Source: Chloroflexota bacterium (GTDB lineage: Bacteria; Chloroflexota; UBA11872; VXNJ01). From it: 45,322 nt of DNA. The notes below the pieces were generated by a model. It was not told the origin of the DNA, searched no databases, and saw nothing but the letters and a program-made list of their open reading frames with translations. Shown here in pieces: positions 18,295 to 29,462 of the stretch. The translations under genes and the position numbers were made by a program. The stretch lies in NCBI GenBank assembly GCA_030744875.1, contig JASLPR010000058.1, positions 1-45,322 of the forward strand, read 5' to 3'. How positions within the stretch are numbered: position 1 is the stretch's first letter; each line of letters opens with the position of its first letter.

Positions 18295-19417
18295 CCGCCA
18301 CCGTAGCCGCCGATTCTGGCGATCGCGCGGGTGGGGCGATCCGGCCGCCGCCCAGCAGTACGTCGCCGTCGTAGAGCACGGCCGCCTGCCCCGCCGCCAC
18401 CCCCCAGACCGGCTCGTCGGTGACAATTTCCGCACCGCCCCGCCCGTCCACATAGATCCGGGCCGGCGTCTCGTCGCCGCGCGAGCGCACCTTGACTGTA
18501 GCGGCCATTTCCGCGCTGAACGACGCAACCGAGACCGGGTTCAAATCGTCCACCCGAAAGCGGCTCACCTCGGCGTCGGGCCGCGGCCCCACCGTGACCA
18601 CGTTCGCGATTGGGTCGATCTTGGATACGTACACTGCCGCACCGCCGGTGATGCCCAGCCCGCGCCGTTGACCGACGGTGAAGTTCTCGATCCCGCGGTG
18701 CTGGCCGAGCGGCCGTCCGTCGCCATCCACGATGGGTCCCGGCGTGCCTGTCCGCCCGGTCCAATCCCGGGCGAAGGAGCGATAGTCCGACTCCACGAAA
18801 CAGATGTCCATGCTCTCCGGCTTGGTGGCCACCGAGAGGTCCAGTTGGGCGGCCTTCGCCCGCACTTCGGCTTTGGTGAAATCGCCCAGCGGGAACAACG
18901 TGCGCGCCAACTGCGGCTGGGTGAGCACGTACAAGACGTAGGACTGGTCCTTGCCGGCATCGAGGCCCCGCAGGACCCGCCAGCGGCCGTTAGGACCATT
19001 GCGGTCGGTGCGGGCGTAGTGTCCAGTGGCCAGCAGGTCGGCCCCGATCTCTTCGGCCTTCTCCCACAGCGCCCCGAATTTCACGAACTGGTTGCAGTCG
19101 ATACACGGATTCGGGGTCAGGCCGTCGAAGTAGTCGTCGGCGAATCGATCGATGACGGTGCGGGCGAACAGATCGCGGAAGTTCAGGACGAAGTGCGGGA
19201 TGCCCAGCCGGACGCAGACCCGGCCGGCGTCGTCGACTGAGCGCGGCGAGCAGCAGCTGCGGCGGCCCGGCTCGCTCGACTGATCGGGCCAGATATTCAG
19301 GGTCAGGCCGACCACGTCGTAGCCGTGCTCGGCCAGCACCGCGGCCGCCACGGAGCTGTCCACCCCGCCGCTCATCGCCACCGCGACACGCTGTCGCCTG
19401 CCCGACTCTGAGGTCAC
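18272..19417 (-). CDS. mnmA: tRNA-specific 2-thiouridylase MnmA
   Basis: AVAMSGGVDSSVAAAVL, GLTPNPCIDCNQFVKFGAL, ATGHYAR, GKDQSYVLYVL, DICFVE; GTG start (VTSESGRR) chosen over the upstream ORF extension. Confidence 0.93.
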   Translation of the reverse strand: MTSESGRRQRVAVAMSGGVDSSVAAAVLAEHGYDVVGLTLNIWPDQSSEPGRRSCCSPRSVDDAGRVCVRLGIPHFVLNFRDLFARTVIDRFADDYFDGLTPNPCIDCNQFVKFGALWEKAEEIGADLLATGHYARTDRNGPNGRWRVLRGLDAGKDQSYVLYVLTQPQLARTLFPLGDFTKAEVRAKAAQLDLSVATKPESMDICFVESDYRSFARDWTGRTGTPGPIVDGDGRPLGQHRGIENFTVGQRRGLGITGGAAVYVSKIDPIANVVTVGPRPDAEVSRFRVDDLNPVSVASFSAEMAATVKVRSRGDETPARIYVDGRGGAEIVTDEPVWGVAAGQAAVLYDGDVLLGGGRIAPPARSPESAATVAARRTNGA

Positions 19418-19541
19418 TCGATTCTCCCATGCGAGACCGCGTCCGTAGGGCTGGCGTCCATTCCGATCACCGGCCGCCGGCCACCCGGCTCTGCTATCTT
19501 CAAGTTCGCGAATTCTACTTCCCGGCGGAGGCCTACCGCAC

Positions 19542-21527
19542 GTGAAATCGAAACGGTGGTGGACGACCACACGCGCCATTGTCTATTTCGATCTGGCTGA
19601 CGCCGACGGCGACGCCCTCGAACCCGAGCGAATGGTGAAGACGGCCCGGCAAATCGACGCCCAGGTCGTCGGCCTGCGGGCCGCCGGGCCCTCGGCCTGG
19701 TACCCGAGCGCGCTCGAACATCATCTCCCCGCGCTTCCGGTTGACGACCCGGACGTGCTGGCGCGGCTGGTTGAAATCGCCCACGACGAGGGGCTGCGGG
19801 CGGTCGCCGGCGCCGATTTTAGCGTCGCCGGTGAGTCGGTGCTGCGACTGCGGCCGGAATGGATCGCCCGCGACGAGAACGGCGCTCCGGTTAAAGCCGA
19901 CGGCAATCGCTATCGCACCTGCCCGCTCTCCGGATTTCAGGGAGCCAGCCTCGCCCATCCGGCGCTGGCCGAACTGGCCGGCTACGGCCTGGACGCACTG
20001 GTCATCCATCGTCCCGCGGCCCACCGCTGTCGCTGCGGTGCCTGCCGGCGCGGGTTTCGACAGGCAATCGGGGCCGACCTCGCGTCGATCGGCGACGGCG
20101 CGGCGTTGCGCTCCGAGTGGAGTCGCTGGCTCGGGGCAACCGCCGCCGCCGGCCTGGCGGCGAGTATCCAGGCCGCCCGCGCCGTAGAACCCGCTCTGCC
20201 GATGGTCGTGGAAACCGCGGGTCTGACCGCCAGCCCCGCCGATGCGACCGCCGTGGAGCCCAATGATATCCATCGCTCCGGCGATCTGCTGCTGCTAGGC
20301 GCTCCCCCGGGCGCCGACCCGACCCTGGCGGCCGGCGTGCGCACCCGCCACGGCCGCGAACTCAACCCCAACGGCGCCGTCTGGGTCGAGCCTTCCCGAT
20401 CCGAGCCGGGGTCGGCGGCCGGGTCGAGCCCGGCCGAAGCCGCCGGCATCCTCGCCGCCGGCGGCGCCGTCTGGCATCGCTTTCAGACCCTGCCGGAATC
20501 CGGCGCGCCGACCCTTGCCGCGCATGCCCGACTGGTCGAACAGCGCGCCACGGTGGATCAGCGACTGGCCGGTGCGGTCCCCCACCCCCCGGTTGCACTG
20601 GTTTGGCCGGACCTCGCCGCGGTTGACCGACCGGAAGCCGAAGCGGCCCGTGACGAGTTCTTCGGTTTCGCGGTGGCGTTCGTCGCCCACGGCGTAGCTT
20701 TCACCGTGCTGCCCGCGCTGCTGCTGGAGATCGATCGCCTGTCGGGCTTCGCGGCGATCGCGTTGCCGGCCGCCAGCGATCTGGGCGATCGTCAGTCCCA
20801 CGCCCTGCGCCGGTTTGTCGCCAGCGGCGGGGGCTTCCTGGCCAGCTTCACCAGCGGCCTGAACGACGCCGAAGGGACTCCGCGCCGCGATTGGGATCTG
20901 GCCGGCCTGGTAAACGCCGAATTCGACGGCCACATCCTCGAACCTGGACCCGACTGCGTAGCGGTCCCCCGGTCCGACGACTGGCTGAACGCCGGGCTGC
21001 CGGCCGGTTTCGCGATTCCCGCCGCTCAGCGCCAGACGATCCTGCGGCCGGCCGCGGATCGGAGCGTCCTGATGAGGCTCGAATATCGCGGCCGCTCAGA
21101 CCCGCTCTCAACCGACATCCCCTATCTGCTCGGTTCAGACGATGGCCGGGTCATCTACTGCGCCGGTGAGATCGGCCGGATCGTCCGGAAGGGCGACACC
21201 CCCGGGGTTGGCCGGTTGCTGGCCAACGCGATCCGGCGGGCCGCCGGTGGCTTCGCGGTAGAACTCCGCCCCACTCCGGATGTCGAGCTGCATGTTCGGC
21301 GCGGCGCAGCGCGGGTGTACGCCCATCTGCTCAGGCTCGCCGACTCGCCTGATGACGTGGCCGATGCGGCGGTCGGCCTGACATTTGCGGCTGGCCGGCC
21401 GCCGGTAGAGGCCAATCTGGTGGCGGCCGGAGAGCCGGCGGAACTGGAGATCGCCGACGGCTGCGCCTGGGCGATCATCCCCCGCCTCGGGGCCTGGGAA
21501 CTGGTGGAGTTCGTCCTCGCCGACTAG
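19542..21527 (+). CDS. Putative glycoside-hydrolase-like protein (GHL6/GH42-like with glutamine-amidotransferase/trimerisation-like region)
   Basis: 661 aa; RPEWIARDENGAPVKADGNRYRTCPLSGFQ, CRCGACRRGF and a later GFAAIALPAASDLGDRQSHALRRFVASGGGFLASFTSGL segment; family call tentative. Confidence 0.5.
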   Translation: MKSKRWWTTTRAIVYFDLADADGDALEPERMVKTARQIDAQVVGLRAAGPSAWYPSALEHHLPALPVDDPDVLARLVEIAHDEGLRAVAGADFSVAGESVLRLRPEWIARDENGAPVKADGNRYRTCPLSGFQGASLAHPALAELAGYGLDALVIHRPAAHRCRCGACRRGFRQAIGADLASIGDGAALRSEWSRWLGATAAAGLAASIQAARAVEPALPMVVETAGLTASPADATAVEPNDIHRSGDLLLLGAPPGADPTLAAGVRTRHGRELNPNGAVWVEPSRSEPGSAAGSSPAEAAGILAAGGAVWHRFQTLPESGAPTLAAHARLVEQRATVDQRLAGAVPHPPVALVWPDLAAVDRPEAEAARDEFFGFAVAFVAHGVAFTVLPALLLEIDRLSGFAAIALPAASDLGDRQSHALRRFVASGGGFLASFTSGLNDAEGTPRRDWDLAGLVNAEFDGHILEPGPDCVAVPRSDDWLNAGLPAGFAIPAAQRQTILRPAADRSVLMRLEYRGRSDPLSTDIPYLLGSDDGRVIYCAGEIGRIVRKGDTPGVGRLLANAIRRAAGGFAVELRPTPDVELHVRRGAARVYAHLLRLADSPDDVADAAVGLTFAAGRPPVEANLVAAGEPAELEIADGCAWAIIPRLGAWELVEFVLAD

Positions 21528-21541
21528 CTGGCGGAGTCCGG

Positions 21542-22000
21542 TCAGGCCAACCCCAACTCCACGAAGCGCCGCTCCACCATGGTGCGCGAAAGCCCGATCC
21601 GCTGCGCCAATCAGCCCGGTGCGCTGACTTCAAACTGCTAGCACCAGGCCCTGAGGAGCCGTTCCGGTAGTAGGAACTCGGTGGCGAAGCGGTCCGCCTC
21701 ACGCTCGACGCCGGGGCGGCGCCGCTGGACGCCGTACCCGCGGTGCCCGAGCACCAGGTGGCCCAGTTCGTGGGCCAGGCTGAAGTTACGCCGTTCCGGT
21801 GAGTGCGCGGCGTTGATACCGACGACGATGGCCCCGCTGCGCGGCAACTTGAAGAGGACGGCGGAGATGTCGTCGTCCCAGCCTTGTTTCGGGAGCACCC
21901 GCATCTTGTGGTAGCGATTCAGGAACGCGGCCACATCCAGGATTGCCGAACCGGACAGCGGCCCCAGCCGCCGACGTTCTCTACTCGCCTGGATCGTCGC
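21542..22000 (-). pseudogene. ImmA/IrrE-family metallopeptidase, interrupted by two in-frame stops
   Basis: NFSLAHELGHLVLGH and EREADRFATEFLLPE, then frame continues LLPERLLRAWC-TAG-QFEVSAPG-TGA-LAQRIGLSRTMVERRFVELGLA-TGA (stops at 21638-21640 and 21611-21613); no convincing ATG start after the upstream gene ends. Confidence 0.75.
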
Positions 22001-22403
22001 CCGCGATCTCTTCGGCTTTACGATCGCGCTGTTCTTCCTCAACGACGGAGCGATAAAACTCTCGAATCTGATGCCGGGCGCGGGCGGAGAGATCGGGCTG
22101 GGAGCGCAGGAATAACTCGATGCCGGACATATACTGGATGACCTGATCGACGCTCGGGTCACGGGCGGCGGTCTCGCCGTCGAGCACCCACTGCGCTCCG
22201 CTGCCGGCTTCGGCCAGGCCCAGTTGCTCGGCGAGCTCGCCGTACACCCGAACTACCTCGGCCTCCACGGCTCGCCCGGTCTCCCAGTTTGAGACCGAGG
22301 CGCGGCTGCCCTTGCCGCTGTGCTCGTTGATATGCGCGGCCATGCGCTCCTGGGTGAACCCCAGCGCCAGCCTGGTTTCCTTGAGTCTTGCTCCTATCCC
22401 CAC
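21981..22403 (-). CDS. XRE-family HTH transcriptional regulator
   Basis: VGIGARLKETRLALGFTQERMAAHINEHSGKGSRASVSNWETGRAVEAEVVRVYGELAEQLG; GTG start at 22403; overlaps the ImmA-like reading frame. Confidence 0.8.
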   Translation of the reverse strand: MGIGARLKETRLALGFTQERMAAHINEHSGKGSRASVSNWETGRAVEAEVVRVYGELAEQLGLAEAGSGAQWVLDGETAARDPSVDQVIQYMSGIELFLRSQPDLSARARHQIREFYRSVVEEEQRDRKAEEIAGDDPGE

Positions 22404-22644
22404 CGTTTCGCCTGCGTCTTGCCCGCCTATGGGACGTGGAATCAACGAGAAATAATACCAATATCCAGGAAACTGTGCCACAAAACGAGATTGCCCGATG
22501 CCCCACCCCTGCGACAACGGCGAAGTGACCAAACTCCACTCGAACCTCGACTCGGCAATCTTTAGCAGCTTCCAAGATGCTAGATAATATTCTTAATTAC
22601 TGGAATATGTCGCTGGTGAATTAAAGGGGATCAACTGGGGATCA

Positions 22645-22911
22645 ATGGCGAAAACCGCTGCCGGCGACGGCGCTGTACTCCTGTCCATCGGCAAGGTTGC
22701 CGGGCGCCTGGGAATCAGCACCTGCACACTGAAGAACTACGAACGCGACGGCAAGATCCCCGGCGCTCGTCGCAATCCACTCAACGGCCACCGTATCTAC
22801 TCGCCGGCCTAAGTCGAGCAGATTTTGACCATCATCACCGATGGCCAGGAGGATCCTCCCGAATCGTCCCGCGGCCGCCGCATCCGCCGCCGTCGAAGCA
22901 GGTCCAAATGA
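22645..22911 (+). pseudogene. MerR-type HTH protein with an internal in-frame TAA
   Basis: MAKTAAGDGAVLLSIGKVAGRLGISTCTLKNYERDGKIPGARRNPLNGHRIYSPA-TAA-VEQILTIITDGQEDPPESSRGRRIRRRRSRSK-TGA; TAA at 22810-22812. Confidence 0.72.
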
Positions 22912-23318
22912 ATGCTCCGCGACGCCCAACCGACGCGCCCGGCTCCGCCGCCCCCGACGCGCCCGGCGGCGGGCCTGATCGACGACCGCTGTGGCTCACC
23001 CGGCTCTCGTTGCGGCCGCTGGATTCACCGCTTTCGGCGGATTGCCATGCCGACGCCCTGCGGCTACCCCCGCGGGACCCCGGCCGGCCCGCGCCCGTCC
23101 CGCCCTGCCCGACTCCGGGGTTCAACGGCGCGCATTACTACGCCGAAGTCGACCCGGTCACCCTGGCGCCGGCCGCGGCCACCGGCTACCTGCGCTGCCG
23201 TTGGTGCGGCGCCAATCATCCGGCCCCGTCGTTCAGCGCCACGGTCGCCCCGGTCCGGGTGATTCGCGAGGCCACTCCCTTCGAAGTCTTTCGGCCCGTC
23301 CGGGAGGCCACCTGGTAG
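22908..23318 (+). CDS. Hypothetical protein
   Basis: 136 aa; ATGA overlap with the end of the MerR-like frame; CRWCGANH near C-terminus; Pro/Arg-rich, so coding status is moderate. Confidence 0.45.
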   Translation: MNAPRRPTDAPGSAAPDAPGGGPDRRPLWLTRLSLRPLDSPLSADCHADALRLPPRDPGRPAPVPPCPTPGFNGAHYYAEVDPVTLAPAAATGYLRCRWCGANHPAPSFSATVAPVRVIREATPFEVFRPVREATW

Positions 23319-23415
23319 CCGTCGGCGGCCGCTGTAGCTAGACATAAAGTTGACACCCGGCCTAGAATCCGAATCGCGTCGGCGTCGTCAGTCTCCTGGG
23401 GCAGATACCCGGTCT

Positions 23416-23823
23416 ATGCGATTCCTTGTTCGATCCGGCGGCCGTCTCATGGCCGTGATCGTCTTCCTGGCGGTGATGATTCTGGTCGTCACCCAGTCCG
23501 GGGCATCGCCGGCCCAGGCCCGCGCCGACGCCCGCTCGGCCCAGCTCGCGCTGCAAATCGAGGCGGTCCGGCGGGATAACCTGATCCTTGAAGAGCTGGT
23601 CAAGTTTCGTGAGTCCGACAACTTCGTGATCTCCACCGCGAAGCGTGAGCTCGGCCTGGTCGAGGCCGACGACATCGCCCTGGAATTGCGCGGACAACTG
23701 GAGCGCCGCCTGGTCGCCACCCGGGCCGTCGCCGCCCCCGCAGCCACCGTCGAACAGGCGCCGGGCCTGTTGGATTTCGGCTACATTAGGGAATGGATCG
23801 CGCAACTGGCGGGGTCCGACTAA
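23416..23823 (+). CDS. Septum formation initiator family (FtsL/DivIC-like) protein
   Basis: Single TM followed by coiled coil, then ...ILEELVKFRESDNFVISTAKRELGLVEADDIAL. Confidence 0.75.
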   Translation: MRFLVRSGGRLMAVIVFLAVMILVVTQSGASPAQARADARSAQLALQIEAVRRDNLILEELVKFRESDNFVISTAKRELGLVEADDIALELRGQLERRLVATRAVAAPAATVEQAPGLLDFGYIREWIAQLAGSD

Positions 23824-23844
23824 CCCCCGACAGGTTTCGTCCCG

Positions 23845-24273
23845 GTGAAGATCAACATCAAGCGGATCGACCCCTCCCTGCCGTTGCCACGCTATGAGAC
23901 CGATGGTTCGGTCGGGTTCGATTTGATCACTCGCGAAACCACCGCCGTGCTGCCGAGGTCGTTCGCGCTCGTGCCCGGCAACGTTGTCGTACAACTGCCC
24001 CGTCAGCACATGCTGCTGGTCTCCTCGCGCAGCAGCACCCCCCGCCGCACCGGCCTGGTGGTCCCGCATGGGATCGGGGTGGTCGATTCCGATTACCGTG
24101 GTCCCGAAGACGAGGTTAAGGTCCAGGTCTGGAATCCGACCGACATCGCGATCACCGTCGAGCGTGGGGATCGCATCGCCCAGGGGATTATTGTCAGGAC
24201 CGAGCGCGCCGAGTGGCAAGAGGTCGACGACGTCGGCCTCCGCAGCCGCGGCGGCTTTGGTAGCACCGGCTAG
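23845..24273 (+). CDS. dut: dUTP diphosphatase-like (dUTPase)
   Basis: RYETDGSVGFDL, SSRSSTPRRTGLVVPHGIGVVDSDYRGPEDEVKVQVWN, GDRIAQGII, GLRSRGGFGSTG; GTG start. Confidence 0.9.
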   Translation: MKINIKRIDPSLPLPRYETDGSVGFDLITRETTAVLPRSFALVPGNVVVQLPRQHMLLVSSRSSTPRRTGLVVPHGIGVVDSDYRGPEDEVKVQVWNPTDIAITVERGDRIAQGIIVRTERAEWQEVDDVGLRSRGGFGSTG

Positions 24274-24299
24274 CCCCGGAGGCCACAGGAGGGCGTCCG

Positions 24300-25763
24300 T
24301 TGGAACCTTCGGCTCTGGTGGATCTGGTGGTTGGCTTCTACCGTCACGAGGCCGGCCTTGGCGAGGGCGACGGCGTCGTGCTGGCCGTTTCCGGCGGGAT
24401 CGACTCGATGGCCCTGGCGCACGCCTCGCTGCAAATCGTGGATGGGCCGCGGTTCCAGATCGCCCACTTCGATCATCAGCTACGGCCCGACAGCCGCGCC
24501 GACCGCGACCTTGTTCGGGACTTTGCGGCGGCGGCCGGCGTCACTTTTCACTCCGCGGCGGACGACGTCGCCGGGTTCGTCCGGGAAGACGGCCGGAGCG
24601 TCGAGGAGGCCGCCCGGCTGGTGCGTTACCGGTACCTCGAGGCCGTTCGACACGAAACCGGCGCTCGCTTTGTGGCCGTCGCCCACCACCGTGACGACCA
24701 GGCCGAGACCGTGCTTCTCCGGCTGGTGCGTGGCAGCGGTCTGCGCGGGCTGCGGGCCATGCGGCCGGTTGCCGAGCACATCATCCGGCCGCTGCTGACA
24801 ATTGGCCGGGAGGACATCGTCCGCTACCAGGGCGCCGCCGGGTTCGAGTACCGCGACGACCCCACCAACGCGCATCCGACGGCCGATCGCAACCGCATCC
24901 GCCTGGGTGTGCTGCCGGCGCTGCGCGACATCCGCCCCGGCGTCGCCGTGGTGCTGGCCCGCACTGCCGACACCTTCGATGGCGACGTGGAGGCCCTGCG
25001 CTGGGCCGCCTCCGAGGCCCTGGACCGCTGCGCTCCCCGGGAGTTGCAGGGCGCCCTCGAGATCTGCCGCGCGCCGCTGGCCGAGCTTCCCGCGGGCGTC
25101 ATCAGGGCCGTCCTGCGCCACATCGCCGAGCAGCGATCCGGCGAATTCCCCCGGCGATCCGATATCGAGGCCGCCGCCGCGTTCTGCCTGGAGACGAAGT
25201 CGGGCGGCTCCCTTACTCTGGGCCGATCGCTTCAGATCAGGCGCTCCGCCGGACGGCTGCTGTTTGCCCCGGCCGGTGACTGGCGGCCAGCGCCCGACGC
25301 GGAGATCCCGCTCGAAGTTCCCGGGCGGATCGAGCTACCGGTTCTCGGCGCCACGCTGACTGCGCGGACGGTCAACGGGGACGCGGCGACTCGCCTGGCC
25401 GCATCCTTCAACCAGGCCGGCCGCGATCGCGATCCCTTGGTCGCCGCCGTTGATCGCGACCGGCTCGCCGGGCCACTGTCGGTCCGCGGAGGTCTCCCCG
25501 CCGACGTTTTCCAGGCCTTCGGCCGCGACGAGTCGGTGGCCCTTGCCGAATACCTCGCCCGCAAGCGGGTTCCGGACTGGCAGCGCCCGTTGACGCCGTT
25601 GCTGGTCGCCGGAACCAACATCGCCTGGGTCGCGGGTGTGGAGATTGGAGAATTCTGCCGCCTACGCCCCGAAAGCCGCCGGCTTCTGGAGCTGCGCCTC
25701 GAATACCGGGGCGGGCCGCCCGGGCCACCTCGAACCGCCCCCGTCGCCGACCCGGAAGGCTAG
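24300..25763 (+). CDS. tilS: tRNA(Ile)-lysidine synthase TilS
   Basis: AVSGGIDSMALAH (PP-loop SGGxDS), HFDHQLRPDS, VAHHRDDQAETVLLRLVRGSGLRGLRAM; TTG start. Confidence 0.93.
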   Translation: MEPSALVDLVVGFYRHEAGLGEGDGVVLAVSGGIDSMALAHASLQIVDGPRFQIAHFDHQLRPDSRADRDLVRDFAAAAGVTFHSAADDVAGFVREDGRSVEEAARLVRYRYLEAVRHETGARFVAVAHHRDDQAETVLLRLVRGSGLRGLRAMRPVAEHIIRPLLTIGREDIVRYQGAAGFEYRDDPTNAHPTADRNRIRLGVLPALRDIRPGVAVVLARTADTFDGDVEALRWAASEALDRCAPRELQGALEICRAPLAELPAGVIRAVLRHIAEQRSGEFPRRSDIEAAAAFCLETKSGGSLTLGRSLQIRRSAGRLLFAPAGDWRPAPDAEIPLEVPGRIELPVLGATLTARTVNGDAATRLAASFNQAGRDRDPLVAAVDRDRLAGPLSVRGGLPADVFQAFGRDESVALAEYLARKRVPDWQRPLTPLLVAGTNIAWVAGVEIGEFCRLRPESRRLLELRLEYRGGPPGPPRTAPVADPEG

Positions 25764-26059
25764 CCCCCGGCCTTCGGGAAATTGCACGGAATATCCCCGT
25801 CGCAGTGATATCATTAACTGAATACAAGAGGGCGTTGCGGCGGGCGGTAGACAGCCCTTCGGGTTCAGGGTCCGCCAATCACCAGGGGATCCCCAACCGG
25901 TGAATTGTCTTCAAGACACGTCGCACAGGTAACAGTGTCGACGCGACCACCGTTGGTAGATTTGGCTGACGCGGACGGCGCGGCTCGGAATCCCGATGTG
26001 ACGCGCCTCACCTCTTCAAATCGCCAGAAATCTGAGCTGCTCGGAAGGGACCAGCGTCG

Positions 26060-28012
<1,953 letters not shown>

Positions 28013-28119
28013 CCCGGCTGGCATCCAGCGGTCCGGTGCCTCGTTCTTGTGGTCCGGCGCCTGGTCCTCGCGGCGTTTGACGCCGCCGGGAAGGAAGCAC
28101 GGCAGACCGGCGCCTCGAT

Positions 28120-29418
28120 TTAGCGGCCGGGCACCTTTTCCTCCTGGTCCGGCGCTTCGTTCCCACTGCCCCTGACGTCGCCGGGAAAGAGCCGCAGCAG
28201 ACCGGCGCTGGCCAGCAGGTACAGGCCCGCCGTGATTCCGAACTGGACCCCGTGCAGCTCACGTTCCAGGAGGCCACCGCCAATGGCCGCCCCGGCCGCC
28301 CAGGCCACCCCCCAGCCCACCAGCAGCAGGCTGTTGAATCCGGCCCGCAGGTGCTCCGTCACCGACTCCATGTACAGCGCGCTGCGTAGCGGTTGGGCCA
28401 TGTTCATGATGGCCCCACGGGCCAGGTAGGCAAAGGCGGCCAACCCCAGTCCTGGCGCAAAACCCAGCACCAGCAGCAGCGGAATCGAAGCCATCTGGGT
28501 CGCGCCCACGGTGCGCGCCATACCTATTCGCACCGCCAGCAGCGGCCCCAGAACCGTCAGTGCCGCCCGGGTGGCCACCCCGGCGCCGGCCAGTAGCCCG
28601 AACTGCTCCTCGGCCATGCCCAGCGATTTGACGAAATAGACGTTCAAGAACGGAATCACCATGCCCGCCCCGAAGGCGATCAACCCGTGGATTGACAGCA
28701 ACTTGAGCAGTAGCGCCCGTTCCCGCAGGGCCAGGCGCAGGTCCTCGCGCGGCGGCAACTGCACCGCCTGTTCATGGCGCAGGAACAGCAGCGGTAGCAG
28801 GCCCAGCCCGCTCACCAGGCTGGTCACCCCCAGCACCCCCAGGTAGCCGAAGTCGAGATTCGTCCCGACCGCCTCGGCCAGCGCACTGGGGGCATAGCCG
28901 GCCAGCACATTCCCGGCCAGCGTCACCCCCAGGAAGATCAGGGCCGAGAGCGTGAACAGGTAGGGCCGGCCCGCGTCGTTGGTACTGGCGGCCAGCAGCG
29001 GCATCAGCGCCACGGCCCACATCACCCCGCCGACGCCGCCCAGGGTGTTGCCGGCCAGCAGTGTGAAATAGGTCCACGGCAGGATTTGCAGGGTGGTCCC
29101 AACGGCCAGCGCCGCCGCCGCCCACAGAATCAGCCTCTTCAACCCGATCCGCCGCGCCAGCAGCGCCGCCGGGATTGCCGCCAGCGCACTCGCCAGCGAA
29201 CCGGCGCCCACCAGGTAGCCCAATCGCTCCCCCGGCACCCCCAGTTCCACCAGGTAGAGGTTATAGCCAACCGCGAAGGTCCCCACGCTCAGGCTGCCCA
29301 GGAAGGTGCTGGCCAGCAGCAGGCGGGCGTTGTGCGGGAACCGCCGGAACTGACGGTAATACTCGGCCGCGCCGGGAATTCCGCTGAGCACCGGGCCCCA
29401 CCTTTCCTTGAGCGCCAC
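28120..29418 (-). CDS. MFS transporter
   Basis: Multi-TM from MALKERWGPVL (GTG at 29418); the ORF-track extension to 30246 lies antisense-frame within the neighbouring dehydrogenase gene. Confidence 0.85.
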   Translation of the reverse strand: MALKERWGPVLSGIPGAAEYYRQFRRFPHNARLLLASTFLGSLSVGTFAVGYNLYLVELGVPGERLGYLVGAGSLASALAAIPAALLARRIGLKRLILWAAAALAVGTTLQILPWTYFTLLAGNTLGGVGGVMWAVALMPLLAASTNDAGRPYLFTLSALIFLGVTLAGNVLAGYAPSALAEAVGTNLDFGYLGVLGVTSLVSGLGLLPLLFLRHEQAVQLPPREDLRLALRERALLLKLLSIHGLIAFGAGMVIPFLNVYFVKSLGMAEEQFGLLAGAGVATRAALTVLGPLLAVRIGMARTVGATQMASIPLLLVLGFAPGLGLAAFAYLARGAIMNMAQPLRSALYMESVTEHLRAGFNSLLLVGWGVAWAAGAAIGGGLLERELHGVQFGITAGLYLLASAGLLRLFPGDVRGSGNEAPDQEEKVPGR

Positions 29419-29462
29419 CGCCGGCCGAAATCTGACCCCGTCGCGCGGCCGCCGGCCCGTTG

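Noticed and set aside
21611-21613. TGA in the ImmA-like frame as a selenocysteine codon (since selA is present)
   Set aside because: A TAG lies upstream in the same frame and no Cys/Sec is expected at that site in the family; nonsense decay is simpler.
25840-25885. Possible tRNA in the ftsH leader (ggttcagggtccgcca)
   Set aside because: No complete cloverleaf or proper T-loop (GGTTCRANYC) could be laid out.
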